Positions 27,061-42,840 of a stretch of DNA of 64,000 nucleotides are shown piece by piece. The DNA lies in assembly GCF_910591885.1 (NCBI RefSeq), contig NC_063286.1, positions 1,612,001 to 1,676,000 on the forward strand, given 5' to 3'. The stretch's first letter is position 1. Every line of letters begins with the position of its first letter. The position numbers and the translations under genes were made by a program. The DNA comes from Bombus terrestris (lineage: Eukaryota; Arthropoda; Insecta; Hymenoptera; Apidae). The notes beneath the pieces were generated by a model that was given only the letters and a program-made list of their open reading frames with translations, was not told the DNA's origin and ran no database searches.

Positions 27061-29550
27061 TAACGTTATACGTTAATGCGTAATAGTATATAACGTTATA
27101 CGTTACATAGTAATAGTATATAACGTTATACGTTAATGCGTAATAGTATATAACGTTTTACGTTATATAGTAATATTATATAACGTTATACGTGATATGG
27201 CAATACTATATAACGTCATACGTTATATAGTAATAGTATATAACGTTATACGTTATATAGTAATAGTATATAACGTTATACGTTATATAGTAATAGTATA
27301 TTACGTTATACGTTATATAGTAATAGTATATAACGTTATACGTTATATAGTAATAGTATTTAACGTTATACGTGATATAGTAATAGTATATAACGTTATA
27401 CGTTAATGCGTAATAGTATATAACGTTATACGTTATATAGTAATAGTATATAACGTTATACGTGATATGGTAATAGTATATAACGTTATACGTGATATAG
27501 TAATAGTATATAACGTTATACGTGATATGGTAATAGTATATAACGTTATACGTGATATAGTAATAGTATATAACGTTATACGTGATATGGTAATAGTATA
27601 TAACGTTATACGTGATATAGTAATAGTATATAACGTTATACGTTAATGCGTAATAGTATATAACGTTATACGTTATATAGTAATAGTATATAACGTTATA
27701 CGTGATATGGTAATAGTATATAACGTTATACGTGATATAGTAATAGTATATAACGTTATACGTGATATGGTAATAGTATATAACGTTATACGTGATATAG
27801 TAATAGTATATAACGTTATACGTTATATAGTAATAGTATATAACGTTATACGTTATATAGTAATAGTATATAACGTTATACGTTATATAGTAATAGTATA
27901 TAACGTTATACGTTATATAGTAATAGTATATAACGTTATGCGTTATATAGTAATAGTATATAACGTTATACGTTATATAGTAATAGTATATAACGTTATA
28001 CGTTATATAGTAATAGTATATAACGTTATACGTTATATAGTAATAGTATATAACGTTATACGTTATATAGTAATAGTATATAACGTTATTCGTTATATAG
28101 TAATATTATATAACGTTATACGTTATATAGTAATAGTATATAACGTTATTCGTTATATAGTAATATTATATAACGTTATACGTTATATAGTAATAGTATA
28201 TAACGTTATACGTTAATGCGTAATAGTATATAACGTTATACGTTATTTAGTAATAGTATATAACGTTATACGTTATATAGTAATAGTATATAACGTTATG
28301 CGTTATGTAGTAATAGTATATAACGTTATACGTTATATAGTAATAGTATTTAACGTTATACGTTACATAGTAATAGTATATAACGTTATACGTTAATGCG
28401 TAATAGTATATAACGTTATACGTTACATAGTAATAGTATATAACGTTATACGTTAATGCGTAATAGTATATAACGTTATACGTTATATAGTAATATTATA
28501 TAACGTTATACGTGATATGGCAATACTATATAACGTCATACGTTATATAGTAATAGTATATAACGTTATACGTTAATGCGTAATAGTATTTAACGTTATA
28601 CGTTACATAGTAATAGTATATAACGTTATACGTTAATGCGTAATAGTATATAACGTTATACGTTACATAGTAATAGTATATAACGTTATACGTTAATGCG
28701 TAATAGTATATAACGTTATACGTTATATAGTAATATTATATAACGTTATACGTGATATGGCAATACTATATAACGTCATACGTTATATAGTAATAGTATA
28801 TAACGTTATACGTTAATGCGCAATAGTATATAACGTTATACGTTAATGCGTAATGGTATATAACGTTATACGTTATATAGTAATATTATATAACGTTATA
28901 CGTGATATGGCAATACTATATAACGTCATACGTTATATAGTAATAGTATATAACGTTATACGTTAATGCGTAATAGTATTTAACGTTATACGTTACATAG
29001 TAATAGTATATAACGTTATACGTTAATGCGTAATAGTATATAACGTTATACGTTACATAGTAATAGTATATAACGTTATACGTTAATGCGTAATAGTATA
29101 TAACGTTATACGTTATATAGTAATATTATATAACGTTATACGTGATATGGCAATACTATATAACGTCATACGTTATATAGTAATAGTATATAACGTTATA
29201 CGTTAATGCGTAATAGTATATAACGTTATACGTTATATAGTAATAGTATATAACGTTATACGTTATATAGTAATAGTATATAACGTTATACGTTATATAG
29301 TAATAGTATATAACGTTATACGTTAATGCGTAATAGTATATAACGTTATACGTTACATAGTAATAGTATATAACGTTATACGTTAATGCGTAATAGTATA
29401 TAACGTTTTACGTTATATAGTAATATTATATAACGTTATACGTGATATGGCAATACTATATAACGTATTACGTTATATAGTAATAGTATATAACGTTATA
29501 CGTTATATAGTAATAGTATATAACGTTATACGTTATATAGTAATAGTATA
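27061..29550 (+). repeat. Domain H, copy 3
   Basis: Repeats the H pattern with 240-bp units at 28501 and 28891. 27661-29370 matches 37381-39090 at 9,720 bp offset, differing for example at a CAATAG linker near 28821. The dimer GTGATATGG/GTGATATAG is expanded at 27451-27640. The monomer at 29461 begins TAACGTATTA, where the usual H unit has TAACGTCATA. Confidence 0.82.
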
Positions 29551-31410
29551 TTACGTTATACGTTATATAGTAATAGTATATAACGTTATACGTTATATAG
29601 TAATAGTATTTAACGTTATACGTTATATAGTAATAGTATAGAACGTTGTACGTTATATAGTAATAGTATATAACGTTATACGTGATATAGTAATAGTATA
29701 TAACGTTATACGTGATATGGTAATAGTATATAACGTTATACGTGATATAGTAATAGTATATAACGTTATACGTGATATGGTAATAGTATATAACGTTATA
29801 CGTGATATAGTAATAGTATATAACGTTATACGTTAATGCGTAATAGTATATAACGTTATACGTTATATAGTAATAGTATATAACGTTATACGTGATATGG
29901 TAATAGTATATAACGTTATACGTGATATAGTAATAGTGTATAACGTTATACGTGATATGGTAATAGTATATAACGTTATACGTGATATAGTAATAGTATA
30001 TAACGTTATACGTTATATAGTAATAGTATATAACGTTATACGTTATATAGTAATAGTATATAACGTTATACGTTATATAGTAATAGTATATAACGTTATA
30101 CGTTATATAGTAATAGTATATAACGTTATGCGTTATATAGTAATAGTATATAACGTTATACGTTATATAGTAATAGTATATAACGTTATACGTTATATAG
30201 TCATAGTATATAACGTTATACGTTATATAGTAATAGTATATAACGTTATACGTTATATAGTAATAGTATATAACGTTATTCGTTATATAGTAATATTATA
30301 TAACGTTATACGTTATATAGTAATAGTATATAACGTTATACGTTAATGCGTAATAGTATATAACGTTATACGTTATATAGTAATAGTATATAACGTTATA
30401 CGTTATATAGTAATAGTATATAACGTTATGCGTTATGTAGTAATAGTATATAACGTTATACGTTATATAGTAATAGTATATTACGTTATACGTTATATAG
30501 TAATAGTATATAACGTTATACGTTATATAGTAATAGTATTTAACGTTATACGTTATATAGTAATAGTATAGAACGTTGTACGTTATATAGTAATAGTATA
30601 TAACGTTATACGTGATATGGTAATAGTATATAACGTTATACGTGATATGGTAATAGTATATAACGTTATACGTGATATAGTAATAGTATATAACGTTATA
30701 CGTGATATGGTAATAGTATATAACGTTATACGTGATATAGTAATAGTATATAACGTTATACGTTAATGCGTAATAGTATATAACGTTATACGTTATATAG
30801 TAATAGTATATAACGTTATACGTGATATGGTAATAGTATATAACGTTATACGTGATATAGTAATAGTGTATAACGTTATACGTGATATGGTAATAGTATA
30901 TAACGTTATACGTGATATAGTAATAGTATATAACGTTATACGTTATATAGTAATAGTATATAACGTTATACGTTATATAGTAATAGTATATAACGTTATA
31001 CGTTATATAGTAATAGTATATAACGTTATACGTTATATAGTAATAGTATATAACGTTATGCGTTATATAGTAATAGTATATAACGTTATACGTTATATAG
31101 TAATAGTATATAACGTTATACGTTATATAGTCATAGTATATAACGTTATACGTTATATAGTAATAGTATATAACGTTATACGTTATATAGTAATAGTATA
31201 TAACGTTATTCGTTATATAGTAATATTATATAACGTTATACGTTATATAGTAATAGTATATAACGTTATACGTTAATGCGTAATAGTATATAACGTTATA
31301 CGTTATATAGTAATAGTATATAACGTTATACGTTATATAGTAATAGTATATAACGTTATGCGTTATGTAGTAATAGTATATAACGTTATACGTTATATAG
31401 TAATAGTATA
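29551..31410 (+). repeat. 930-bp tandem duplication (31 monomers) in domain G
   Basis: 29551-30480 is repeated as 30481-31410. Both copies start with a TTACGTT monomer and contain the GTGATATGG/GTGATATAG dimers, the GTG-tagged unit near 29936/30866 and the TCATAG unit. The one difference I saw is GTGATATAG at 29671 against GTGATATGG at 30601. The other G domains have a single copy, so this expansion is local. Confidence 0.88.
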
Positions 31411-32280
31411 GAACGTTATACGTTATATAGTAATAGTATATAACGTTATACGTGATATGGTAATAGTATATAACGTTATACGTGATATAGTAATAGTATA
31501 TAACGTTATACGTGATATGATAATAGTATATAACGTTATACGTGATATAGTAATAGTATATAACGTTATACGTTAATGCGTAATAGTATATAACGTTATA
31601 CGTTATATAGTAATAGTATATAACGTTATACGTTATATAGTAATAGTATATAACGTTATACGTTATATAGTAATAGTATATAACGTTATGCGTTATGTAG
31701 TAATAGTATATAACGTTATACGTTATATAGTAATAGTATATAACGTTATACGTTATATAGTAATAGTATATAACGTTATACGTTATATAGTAATAGTATA
31801 TAACGTTATACGTTATATAGTAATAGTATATAACGTTATGCGTTATATAGTAATAGTATATAAAGTTATACGTTAATACGTAATAGTATATATCGTTATA
31901 CGTTATATAGTAATAATATATAACGTTATACGTTATATAGTAATAGTATATAACGTTATGCGTTATATAGTAATAGTATATAACGTTATACGCTATTACG
32001 TAATAGTATATAAAGTTATACGTTAATACGTAATAGTATATATCGTTATACGTTATATAGTAATAATATATAACGTTATACGTTATATAGTAATAGTATA
32101 TAACGTTATGCGTTATATAGTAATAGTATATAACGTTATACGTTATATAGTAATAGTATATAACATTATACGTTATATAGTAATAGTATAGAACGTTGTA
32201 CGTTATATAGTAATAGTATATAACGTTATACGTTATATAGTAATAGTATATATCGTTATACGTTATATAGTAATAGTATA
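31411..32280 (+). repeat. End of domain G with a 150-bp tandem duplication
   Basis: Contains the GTGATATGA unit at 31501. After about 31620 it departs from the other G copies. At 31861 a five-monomer group (TAAAGTTATA-TTAATACG, TATCG with TAATAATATA, consensus, ATGCG, then CGCTATTACG) is followed at 32011 by a second partial copy. Confidence 0.8.
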
Positions 32281-32880
32281 TAACGTTATACGTTAATGCG
32301 TAATAATATACAACGTTATACCCGATATGGCAATACTATATAACGTCATACGTTATTACGTAATAGTATATTACGTTATACGTTATATAGTAATAGTATA
32401 TAACGTTATGCGTTATATAGTAATAGTATATAACGTTATACGTTAGTACGTAATAGTATACAACGTTATACCCGATATGGCAATACTATATAACGTTATA
32501 CGTTATTACGTAATAGTATATAACGTTATACGTTATTACGTAATAGTATATAACGTTATACGTTATTACGTAATAGTATATAACGTTATACGTTATATAG
32601 TAATAGTATATAACGTTATACGTTAATGCGTTATAGTATATAACGTTATACGTTATATAGTAATATTATATAACGTTATACGTTATATAGTAATAGTATA
32701 TAACGTTATACGTTATATAGTAATAGTATATAACGTTATACGTTATATAGTAATAGTATATAACGTTATACGTTAATGCGTAATAGTATATAACGTTATA
32801 CGTTACATAGTAATAGTATATAACGTTATACGTTAATGCGTAATAGTATATAACGTTATACGTTATATAGTAATAGTATA
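32281..32880 (+). repeat. Domain C, truncated copy
   Basis: Has CCCGATATGG units at 32311 and 32461 and three CGTTATTACG units, matching 14221-14820. It lacks the CATCGATATA unit found at the start of the other C blocks, so it is a partial copy. A TTAATGCGTTATAG unit lies near 32611, as at 14551 and 45541. Confidence 0.8.
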
Positions 32881-35250
32881 GAACGTTGTACGTTATATAG
32901 TAATAGTATATAACGTTATACGTGATATGGCAATACTATATAACGTTATACGTTATATAGTAATAGTATATAACGTTATACGTTAATGCGTAATAGTATA
33001 TAACGTTATACGTTACATAGTAATAGTATATAAAGTTATACGTTAATGCGTAATAGTATATAACGTTATACGTTATATAGTAATATTATATAACGTTATA
33101 CGTGATATAGCAATACTATATAACGTTATACGTTATATAGTAATAGTATAGAACGTTGTACGTTATATAGTAATAGTATATAACGTTATACGTGATATGG
33201 TAATAGTATATAACGTTATACGTGATATAGTAATAGAATATAACGTTATTCGTGATATGGCAATACTATATAACGTTATACGTTATATAGTAATAGTATA
33301 TAACGTTATACGTTATATAGTAATAGTATATAACGTTATACGTTATATAGTAATAGTATATAACGTTATACGTTATATAGTAATAGTATATAACGTTATA
33401 CGTTATATAGTAATAGTATATAACGTTATACGTTATATAGTAATATTATATAACGTTATACGTGATATGGCAATACTATATAACGTTATACGTTATATAG
33501 TAATAGTATATAACGTTATACGTTATATAGTAATAGTATATAACGTTATACGTTATATAGTAATAGCATATAACGTTATACGTTATATAGTAATAGTATA
33601 TAACGTTATGCGTTATATGGTAATAGTATATAACGTTATACGTTATATGGTAATAGTATATAACGTTATACGTTACATAGTAATAGTATATAACGTTATA
33701 CGTTAATGCGTAATAGTATATAACGTTATACGTTAATGCGTAATAGTATATAACGTTATACGTTATATAGTAATATTATATAACGTTATACGTGATATGG
33801 CAATACTATATAACGTTATACGTTATATAGTAATAGTATATAACATTATACGTTATATAGTAATAGTATAGAACGTTGTACGTTATATAGTAATAGTATA
33901 TAACGTTATACGTTATATAGTAATAGTATATAACGTTATACGTTATATAGTAATATTATATAACGTTATACGTGATATGGCAATACTATATAACGTTATA
34001 CGTTATATAGTAATAGTATATAACGTTATACGTTATATAGTAATAGTATATAACGTTATACGTTATATAGTAATAGTATATAACGTTATACGTTGTATAG
34101 TAATATTATATAACGTTATACGTTATATAGTAATAGTATATAACGTTATACGTTAATACGTAATAGTATATATCGTTATACGTTATATAGTAATAGTATA
34201 TAACATTATACGTTATATAGCAATAGTATATAACGTTATACGTTATATAGTAATATTATATAACGTTATACGTGATATGGCAATACTATATAACGTTATA
34301 CGTTATATAGTAATAGTATATAACGTTATACGTTATATAGTAATAGTATATAACGTTATACGTTATATAGTAATAGTATATAACGTTATACGTTATATAG
34401 TAATAGTATATAACGTTATACGTTAATACGTAATAGTATATATCGTTATACGTTATATAGTAATAGTATATAACATTATACGTTATATAGTAATAGTATA
34501 GAACGTTGTACGTTATATAGTAATAGTATATAACGTTATACGTTATATAGTAATAGTATATAACGTTATACGTTATATAGTAATATTATATAACGTTATA
34601 CGTGATATGGCAATACTATATAACGTTATACGTTATATAGTAATAGTATATAACATTATACGTTATATAGTAATAGTATAGAACGTTGTACGTTATATAG
34701 TAATAGTATATAACGTTATACGTTATATAGTAATAGTATATAACGTTATACGTTATATAGTAATATTATATAACGTTATACGTGATATGGCAATACTATA
34801 TAACGTTATACGTTATATAGTAATAGTATATAACGTTATACGTTATATAGTAATAGTATATAACGTTATACGTTATATAGTAATAGTATATAACGTTATA
34901 CGTTGTATAGTAATATTATATAACGTTATACGTTATATAGTAATAGTATATAACGTTATACGTTAATACGTAATAGTATATATCGTTATACGTTATATAG
35001 TAATAGTATATAACATTATACGTTATATAGCAATAGTATATAACGTTATACGTTATATAGTAATATTATATAACGTTATACGTGATATGGCAATACTATA
35101 TAACGTTATGCGTTATATAGTAATAGTATATAACGATATACGTTATATAGTAATAGTATATAACGTTATACGTTATATAGTAATAGTATATAACGTTATA
35201 CGTTATATAGTAATAGTATATAACGTTATGCGTTATATGGTAATAGTATA
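32881..35250 (+). repeat. Domain E, copy 2, with an internal expansion
   Basis: 32881-34260 matches 15181-16560 at 17,700 bp offset, with the TAATAGAATA unit near 33237. The corresponding sequence then resumes at about 35071 (offset 18,510). 34261-35070, 27 monomers of repeated E/D-type units, is therefore an expansion relative to copy 1. TAATAGCATA near 33567 is private. Confidence 0.78.
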
Positions 35251-36000
35251 GAACGTTGTACGTTATATAGTAATAGTATATAACGTTATACGTGATATGG
35301 TAATAGTATATAACGTTATACGTGATATAGTAATAGTATATAACGTTATTCGTGATATGGCAATACTATATAACGTTATGCGTTATATAGTAATAGTATA
35401 GAACGTTATACGTTATATAGTAATAGTAAATAACGTTATACGTTATGTAGTAATAGTATAGAACGTTATACGTTATATAGTAATAGTATATAACGTTATA
35501 CGTTATATAGTAATAGTATATAACGTTATACGTTATATAGTAATAGTATATAACGTTATACGTTATGTAGTAATAGTATATAACGTTATACGTTATATAG
35601 TAATAGTATATAACGTTATACGTTATATAGTAATAGTATATAACGTTATACGTTATGTAGTAATAGTATATAACGTTATACGTCATATAGTAATAGTATA
35701 TAACGTTATACGTTATATAGTAGTAGTATATAACGTTATACGTTATATAGTAGTAGTATATAACGTTATACGTTATATAGTATTAGTATATAACGTTATA
35801 CGTTATATAGTAATAGTATATAACGTTATACGTTATATAGTAATATTATATAACGTTATACGTGATATGGCAATACTATATAACGTTATACGTTATATAG
35901 AAATAGTATATAACGTTATACGTTATATAGTAATAGTATATAACGTTATACGTTATATAGTAATAGTATATAACGTTATACGTTATATAGTAATAGTATA
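35251..36000 (+). repeat. Domain K, copy 4
   Basis: GTAAA mark at 35401-35430, TATGTAG dimers, CGTCATATAG, two TAGTAG units and a GTATTAG linker at 35780. A GGCAATAC unit and an AAATAG unit follow. It has one extra consensus pair inside the TATGTAG run compared with 25051. Confidence 0.8.
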
Positions 36001-36840
36001 TAACGTTATACGTGATACGGCAACACTATATAACGTTATACGTTATGTAGTAATAGTATAGAACGTTATACGTTATATAGTAATAGTATATAACGTTATA
36101 CGTTATGTAGTAATAGTACAGAACGTTATACGTTATATAGTAATAGTATATAACGTTATACGTTATGTAGTAATAGTATATAACGTTATACGTCATATAG
36201 TAATAGTATATAACGTTATACGTTATATAGTAGTAGTATATAACGTTATACGTTATATAGTAGTAGTATATAACGTTATACGTTATATAGTATTAGTATA
36301 TAACGTTATACGTTATATAGTAATAGTATATAACGTTATACGTTATATAGTAATATTATATAACGTTATACGTGATATGGCAATACTATATAACGTTATA
36401 CGTTATATAGTAATAGTATATAACGTTATACGTTATATAGTAATAGTATATAACGTTATACGTGATACGGCAACACTATATAACGTTATACGTTATGTAG
36501 TAATAGTATAGAACGTTATACGTTATATAGTAATAGTATATAACGTTATACGTTATGTAGTAATAGTATATAACGTTATACGTCATATAGTAATAGTATA
36601 TAACGTTATACGTTATATAGTAGTAGTATATAACGTTATACGTTATGTAGTAATAGTATAGAACGTTATACGTTATATAGTAATAGTATATAACGTTATA
36701 CGTTATGTAGTAATAGTACAGAACGTTATACGTTATATAGTAATAGTATATAACGTTATACGTTATGTAGTAATAGTATATAACGTTATACGTTATATAG
36801 TAATAGTATATAACGTTATACGTTATATAGTAATAGTATA
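36001..36840 (+). repeat. Domain L, copy 2
   Basis: GTGATACGG units at 36001 and 36451 with TAATAGTACA, TATGTAG, CGTCATATAG, TAGTAG and TATTAG monomers. It is shorter than copy 1 by one TATGTAG/GAACGTT dimer after 36541. Confidence 0.78.
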
Positions 36841-39090
36841 TAACGTTATACGTTAATGCGTAATAGTATATAACGTTATACGTTACATAGTAATAGTATA
36901 TAACGTTATACGTTAATGCGTAATAGTATATAACGTTTTACGTTATATAGTAATATTATATAACGTTATACGTGATATGGCAATACTATATAACGTCATA
37001 CGTTATATAGTAATAGTATATAACGTTATACGTTATATAGTAATAGTATATAACGTTATACGTTATATAGTAATAGTATATTACGTTATACGTTATATAG
37101 TAATAGTATATAACGTTATACGTTATATAGTAATAGTATTTAACGTTATACGTTATATAGTAATAGTATAGAACGTTGTACGTTATATAGTAATAGTATA
37201 TAACGTTATACGTGATATGGTAATAGTATATAACGTTATACGTGATATGGTAATAGTATATAACGTTATACGTGATATAGTAATAGTATATAACGTTATA
37301 CGTGATATGGTAATAGTATATAACGTTATACGTGATATAGTAATAGTATATAACGTTATACGTTAATGCGTAATAGTATATAACGTTATACGTTATATAG
37401 TAATAGTATATAACGTTATACGTGATATGGTAATAGTATATAACGTTATACGTGATATAGTAATAGTATATAACGTTATACGTGATATGGTAATAGTATA
37501 TAACGTTATACGTGATATAGTAATAGTATATAACGTTATACGTTATATAGTAATAGTATATAACGTTATACGTTATATAGTAATAGTATATAACGTTATA
37601 CGTTATATAGTAATAGTATATAACGTTATACGTTATATAGTAATAGTATATAACGTTATGCGTTATATAGTAATAGTATATAACGTTATACGTTATATAG
37701 TAATAGTATATAACGTTATACGTTATATAGTCATAGTATATAACGTTATACGTTATATAGTAATAGTATATAACGTTATACGTTATATAGTAATAGTATA
37801 TAACGTTATTCGTTATATAGTAATATTATATAACGTTATACGTTATATAGTAATAGTATATAACGTTATTCGTTATATAGTAATATTATATAACGTTATA
37901 CGTTATATAGTAATAGTATATAACGTTATACGTTAATGCGTAATAGTATATAACGTTATACGTTATTTAGTAATAGTATATAACGTTATACGTTATATAG
38001 TAATAGTATATAACGTTATGCGTTATGTAGTAATAGTATATAACGTTATACGTTATATAGTAATAGTATTTAACGTTATACGTTACATAGTAATAGTATA
38101 TAACGTTATACGTTAATGCGTAATAGTATATAACGTTATACGTTACATAGTAATAGTATATAACGTTATACGTTAATGCGTAATAGTATATAACGTTATA
38201 CGTTATATAGTAATATTATATAACGTTATACGTGATATGGCAATACTATATAACGTCATACGTTATATAGTAATAGTATATAACGTTATACGTTAATGCG
38301 TAATAGTATTTAACGTTATACGTTACATAGTAATAGTATATAACGTTATACGTTAATGCGTAATAGTATATAACGTTATACGTTACATAGTAATAGTATA
38401 TAACGTTATACGTTAATGCGTAATAGTATATAACGTTATACGTTATATAGTAATATTATATAACGTTATACGTGATATGGCAATACTATATAACGTCATA
38501 CGTTATATAGTAATAGTATATAACGTTATACGTTAATGCGTAATAGTATATAACGTTATACGTTAATGCGTAATGGTATATAACGTTATACGTTATATAG
38601 TAATATTATATAACGTTATACGTGATATGGCAATACTATATAACGTCATACGTTATATAGTAATAGTATATAACGTTATACGTTAATGCGTAATAGTATT
38701 TAACGTTATACGTTACATAGTAATAGTATATAACGTTATACGTTAATGCGTAATAGTATATAACGTTATACGTTACATAGTAATAGTATATAACGTTATA
38801 CGTTAATGCGTAATAGTATATAACGTTATACGTTATATAGTAATATTATATAACGTTATACGTGATATGGCAATACTATATAACGTCATACGTTATATAG
38901 TAATAGTATATAACGTTATACGTTAATGCGTAATAGTATATAACGTTATACGTTATATAGTAATAGTATATAACGTTATACGTTATATAGTAATAGTATA
39001 TAACGTTATACGTTATATAGTAATAGTATATAACGTTATACGTTAATGCGTAATAGTATATAACGTTATACGTTACATAGTAATAGTATA
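36841..39090 (+). repeat. Domain H, copy 4
   Basis: 240-bp units at 38221 and 38611, GTGATATGG/GTGATATAG dimers at 37201-37360 and 37411-37530, TCATAG near 37731. It stops after a TTACATAG unit at 39061 and switches directly into an L unit, which marks a recombination junction. Confidence 0.82.
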
Positions 39091-40350
39091 TAACGTTATA
39101 CGTGATACGGCAACACTATATAACGTTATACGTTATGTAGTAATAGTATAGAACGTTATACGTTATATAGTAATAGTATATAACGTTATACGTTATGTAG
39201 TAATAGTACAGAACGTTATACGTTATATAGTAATAGTATATAACGTTATACGTTATGTAGTAATAGTATATAACGTTATACGTCATATAGTAATAGTATA
39301 TAACGTTATACGTTATATAGTAGTAGTATATAACGTTATACGTTATATAGTAGTAGTATATAACGTTATACGTTATATAGTATTAGTATATAACGTTATA
39401 CGTTATATAGAAATAGTATATAACGTTATACGTTATATAGTAATAGTATATAACGTTATACGTTATATAGTAATAGTATATAACGTTATACGTTATATAG
39501 TAATAGTATATAACGTTATACGTGATACGGCAACACTATATAACGTTATACGTTATGTAGTAATAGTATAGAACGTTATACGTTATATAGTAATAGTATA
39601 TAACGTTATACGTTATGTAGTAATAGTACAGAACGTTATACGTTATATAGTAATAGTATATAACGTTATACGTTATGTAGTAATAGTATATAACGTTATA
39701 CGTCATATAGTAATAGTATATAACGTTATACGTTATATAGTAGTAGTATATAACGTTATACGTTATATAGTAGTAGTATATAACGTTATACGTTATATAG
39801 TATTAGTATATAACGTTATACGTTATATAGTAATAGTATATAACGTTATACGTTATATAGTAATATTATATAACGTTATACGTGATATGGCAATACTATA
39901 TAACGTTATACGTTATATAGTAATAGTATATAACGTTATACGTTATATAGTAATAGTATATAACGTTATACGTGATACGGCAACACTATATAACGTTATA
40001 CGTTATGTAGTAATAGTATAGAACGTTATACGTTATATAGTAATAGTATATAACGTTATACGTTATGTAGTAATAGTATATAACGTTATACGTCATATAG
40101 TAATAGTATATAACGTTATACGTTATATAGTAGTAGTATATAACGTTATACGTTATGTAGTAATAGTATAGAACGTTATACGTTATATAGTAATAGTATA
40201 TAACGCTATACGTTATGTAGTAATAGTACAGAACGTTATACGTTATATAGTAATAGTATATAACGTTATACGTTATGTAGTAATAGTATATAACGTTATA
40301 CGTTATATAGTAATAGTATATAACGTTATACGTTATATAGTAATAGTATA
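39091..40350 (+). repeat. Domain L, copy 3 (three units)
   Basis: GTGATACGG units at 39091, 39511 and 39961. The first unit has two TAGTAG monomers and a TATTAG linker and leads straight into an AAATAG unit; its spacing to the second is 420 bp rather than 450. CGCTATA at 40201 is private. Confidence 0.78.
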
Positions 40351-42840
40351 TAACGTTATACGTTAATGCGTAATAGTATATAACGTTATACGTTACATAG
40401 TAATAGTATATAACGTTATACGTTAATGCGTAATAGTATATAACGTTTTACGTTATATAGTAATATTATATAACGTTATACGTGATATGGCAATACTATA
40501 TAACGTCATACGTTATATAGTAATAGTATATAACGTTATACGTTATATAGTAATAGTATATAACGTTATACGTTATATAGTAATAGTATATTACGTTATA
40601 CGTTATATAGTAATAGTATATAACGTTATACGTTATATAGTAATAGTATTTAACGTTATACGTTATATAGTAATAGTATAGAACGTTGTACGTTATATAG
40701 TAATAGTATATAACGTTATACGTGATATGGTAATAGTATATAACGTTATACGTGATATGGTAATAGTATATAACGTTATACGTGATATAGTAATAGTATA
40801 TAACGTTATACGTGATATGGTAATAGTATATAACGTTATACGTGATATAGTAATAGTATATAACGTTATACGTTAATGCGTAATAGTATATAACGTTATA
40901 CGTTATATAGTAATAGTATATAACGTTATACGTGATATGGTAATAGTATATAACGTTATACGTGATATAGTAATAGTATATAACGTTATACGTGATATGG
41001 TAATAGTATATAACGTTATACGTGATATAGTAATAGTATATAACGTTATACGTTATATAGTAATAGTATATAACGTTATACGTTATATAGTAATAGTATA
41101 TAACGTTATACGTTATATAGTAATAGTATATAACGTTATACGTTATATAGTAATAGTATATAACGTTATGCGTTATATAGTAATAGTATATAACGTTATA
41201 CGTTATATAGTAATAGTATATAACGTTATACGTTATATAGTCATAGTATATAACGTTATACGTTATATAGTAATAGTATATAACGTTATACGTTATATAG
41301 TAATAGTATATAACGTTATTCGTTATATAGTAATATTATATAACGTTATACGTTATATAGTAATAGTATATAACGTTATTCGTTATATAGTAATATTATA
41401 TAACGTTATACGTTATATAGTAATAGTATATAACGTTATACGTTAATGCGTAATAGTATATAACGTTATACGTTATTTAGTAATAGTATATAACGTTATA
41501 CGTTATATAGTAATAGTATATAACGTTATGCGTTATGTAGTAATAGTATATAACGTTATACGTTATATAGTAATAGTATTTAACGTTATACGTTACATAG
41601 TAATAGTATATAACGTTATACGTTAATGCGTAATAGTATATAACGTTATACGTTACATAGTAATAGTATATAACGTTATACGTTAATGCGTAATAGTATA
41701 TAACGTTATACGTTATATAGTAATATTATATAACGTTATACGTGATATGGCAATACTATATAACGTCATACGTTATATAGTAATAGTATATAACGTTATA
41801 CGTTAATGCGTAATAGTATTTAACGTTATACGTTACATAGTAATAGTATATAACGTTATACGTTAATGCGTAATAGTATATAACGTTATACGTTACATAG
41901 TAATAGTATATAACGTTATACGTTAATGCGTAATAGTATATATCGTTATACGTTATATAGTAATATTATATAACGTTATACGTGATATGGCAATACTATA
42001 TAACGTCATACGTTATATAGTAATAGTATATAACGTTATACGTTAATGCGTAATAGTATATAACGTTATACGTTAATGCGTAATGGTATATAACGTTATA
42101 CGTTATATAGTAATATTATATAACGTTATACGTGATATGGCAATACTATATAACGTCATACGTTATATAGTAATAGTATATAACGTTATACGTTAATGCG
42201 TAATAGTATTTAACGTTATACGTTACATAGTAATAGTATATAACGTTATACGTTAATGCGTAATAGTATATAACGTTATACGTTACATAGTAATAGTATA
42301 TAACGTTATACGTTAATGCGTAATAGTATATAACGTTATACGTTATATAGTAATATTATATAACGTTATACGTGATATGGCAATACTATATAACGTCATA
42401 CGTTATATAGTAATAGTATATAACGTTATACGTTAATGCGTAATAGTATATAACGTTATACGTTATATAGTAATAGTATATAACGTTATACGTTATATAG
42501 TAATAGTATATAACGTTATACGTTATATAGTAATAGTATATAACGTTATACGTTAATGCGTAATAGTATATAACGTTATACGTTACATAGTAATAGTATA
42601 TAACGTTATACGTTAATGCGTAATAGTATATAACGTTTTACGTTATATAGTAATATTATATAACGTTATACGTGATATGGCAATACTATATAACATCATA
42701 CGTTATATAGTAATAGTATATAACGTTATACGTTATATAGTAATAGTATATAACGTTATACGTTATATAGTAATAGTATATTACGTTATACGTTATATAG
42801 TAATAGTATATAACGTTATACGTTATATAGTAATAGTATT
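40351..42840 (+). repeat. Domain H, copy 5
   Basis: 240-bp units at 41731 and 42121. It matches copy 4 up to 42600, then continues to match 29371 onward at 13,230 bp offset and 11881 onward at 30,720 bp offset. The monomer at 42691 begins TAACATCATA, a CG-to-CA change in the usual TAACGTCATA unit. Confidence 0.83.

Larger units (their letters stand above)
35881..42600 (+). repeat. Tandem duplication, offset 3,510 bp (117 monomers)
   Basis: 35881-39090 (L plus H) is repeated as 39391-42600. Landmarks agree at 3,510 bp offset: AAATAG (35881/39391), GTGATACGG (36001/39511), TTACGTT (37081/40591), TCATAG (37711/41221) and TAATGG (38551/42061). Differences seen include CGCTATA near 40206 and TATCG at 41941. 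Upstream of 39391 a three-monomer deletion shifts the alignment to 3,600 bp. Confidence 0.86.
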
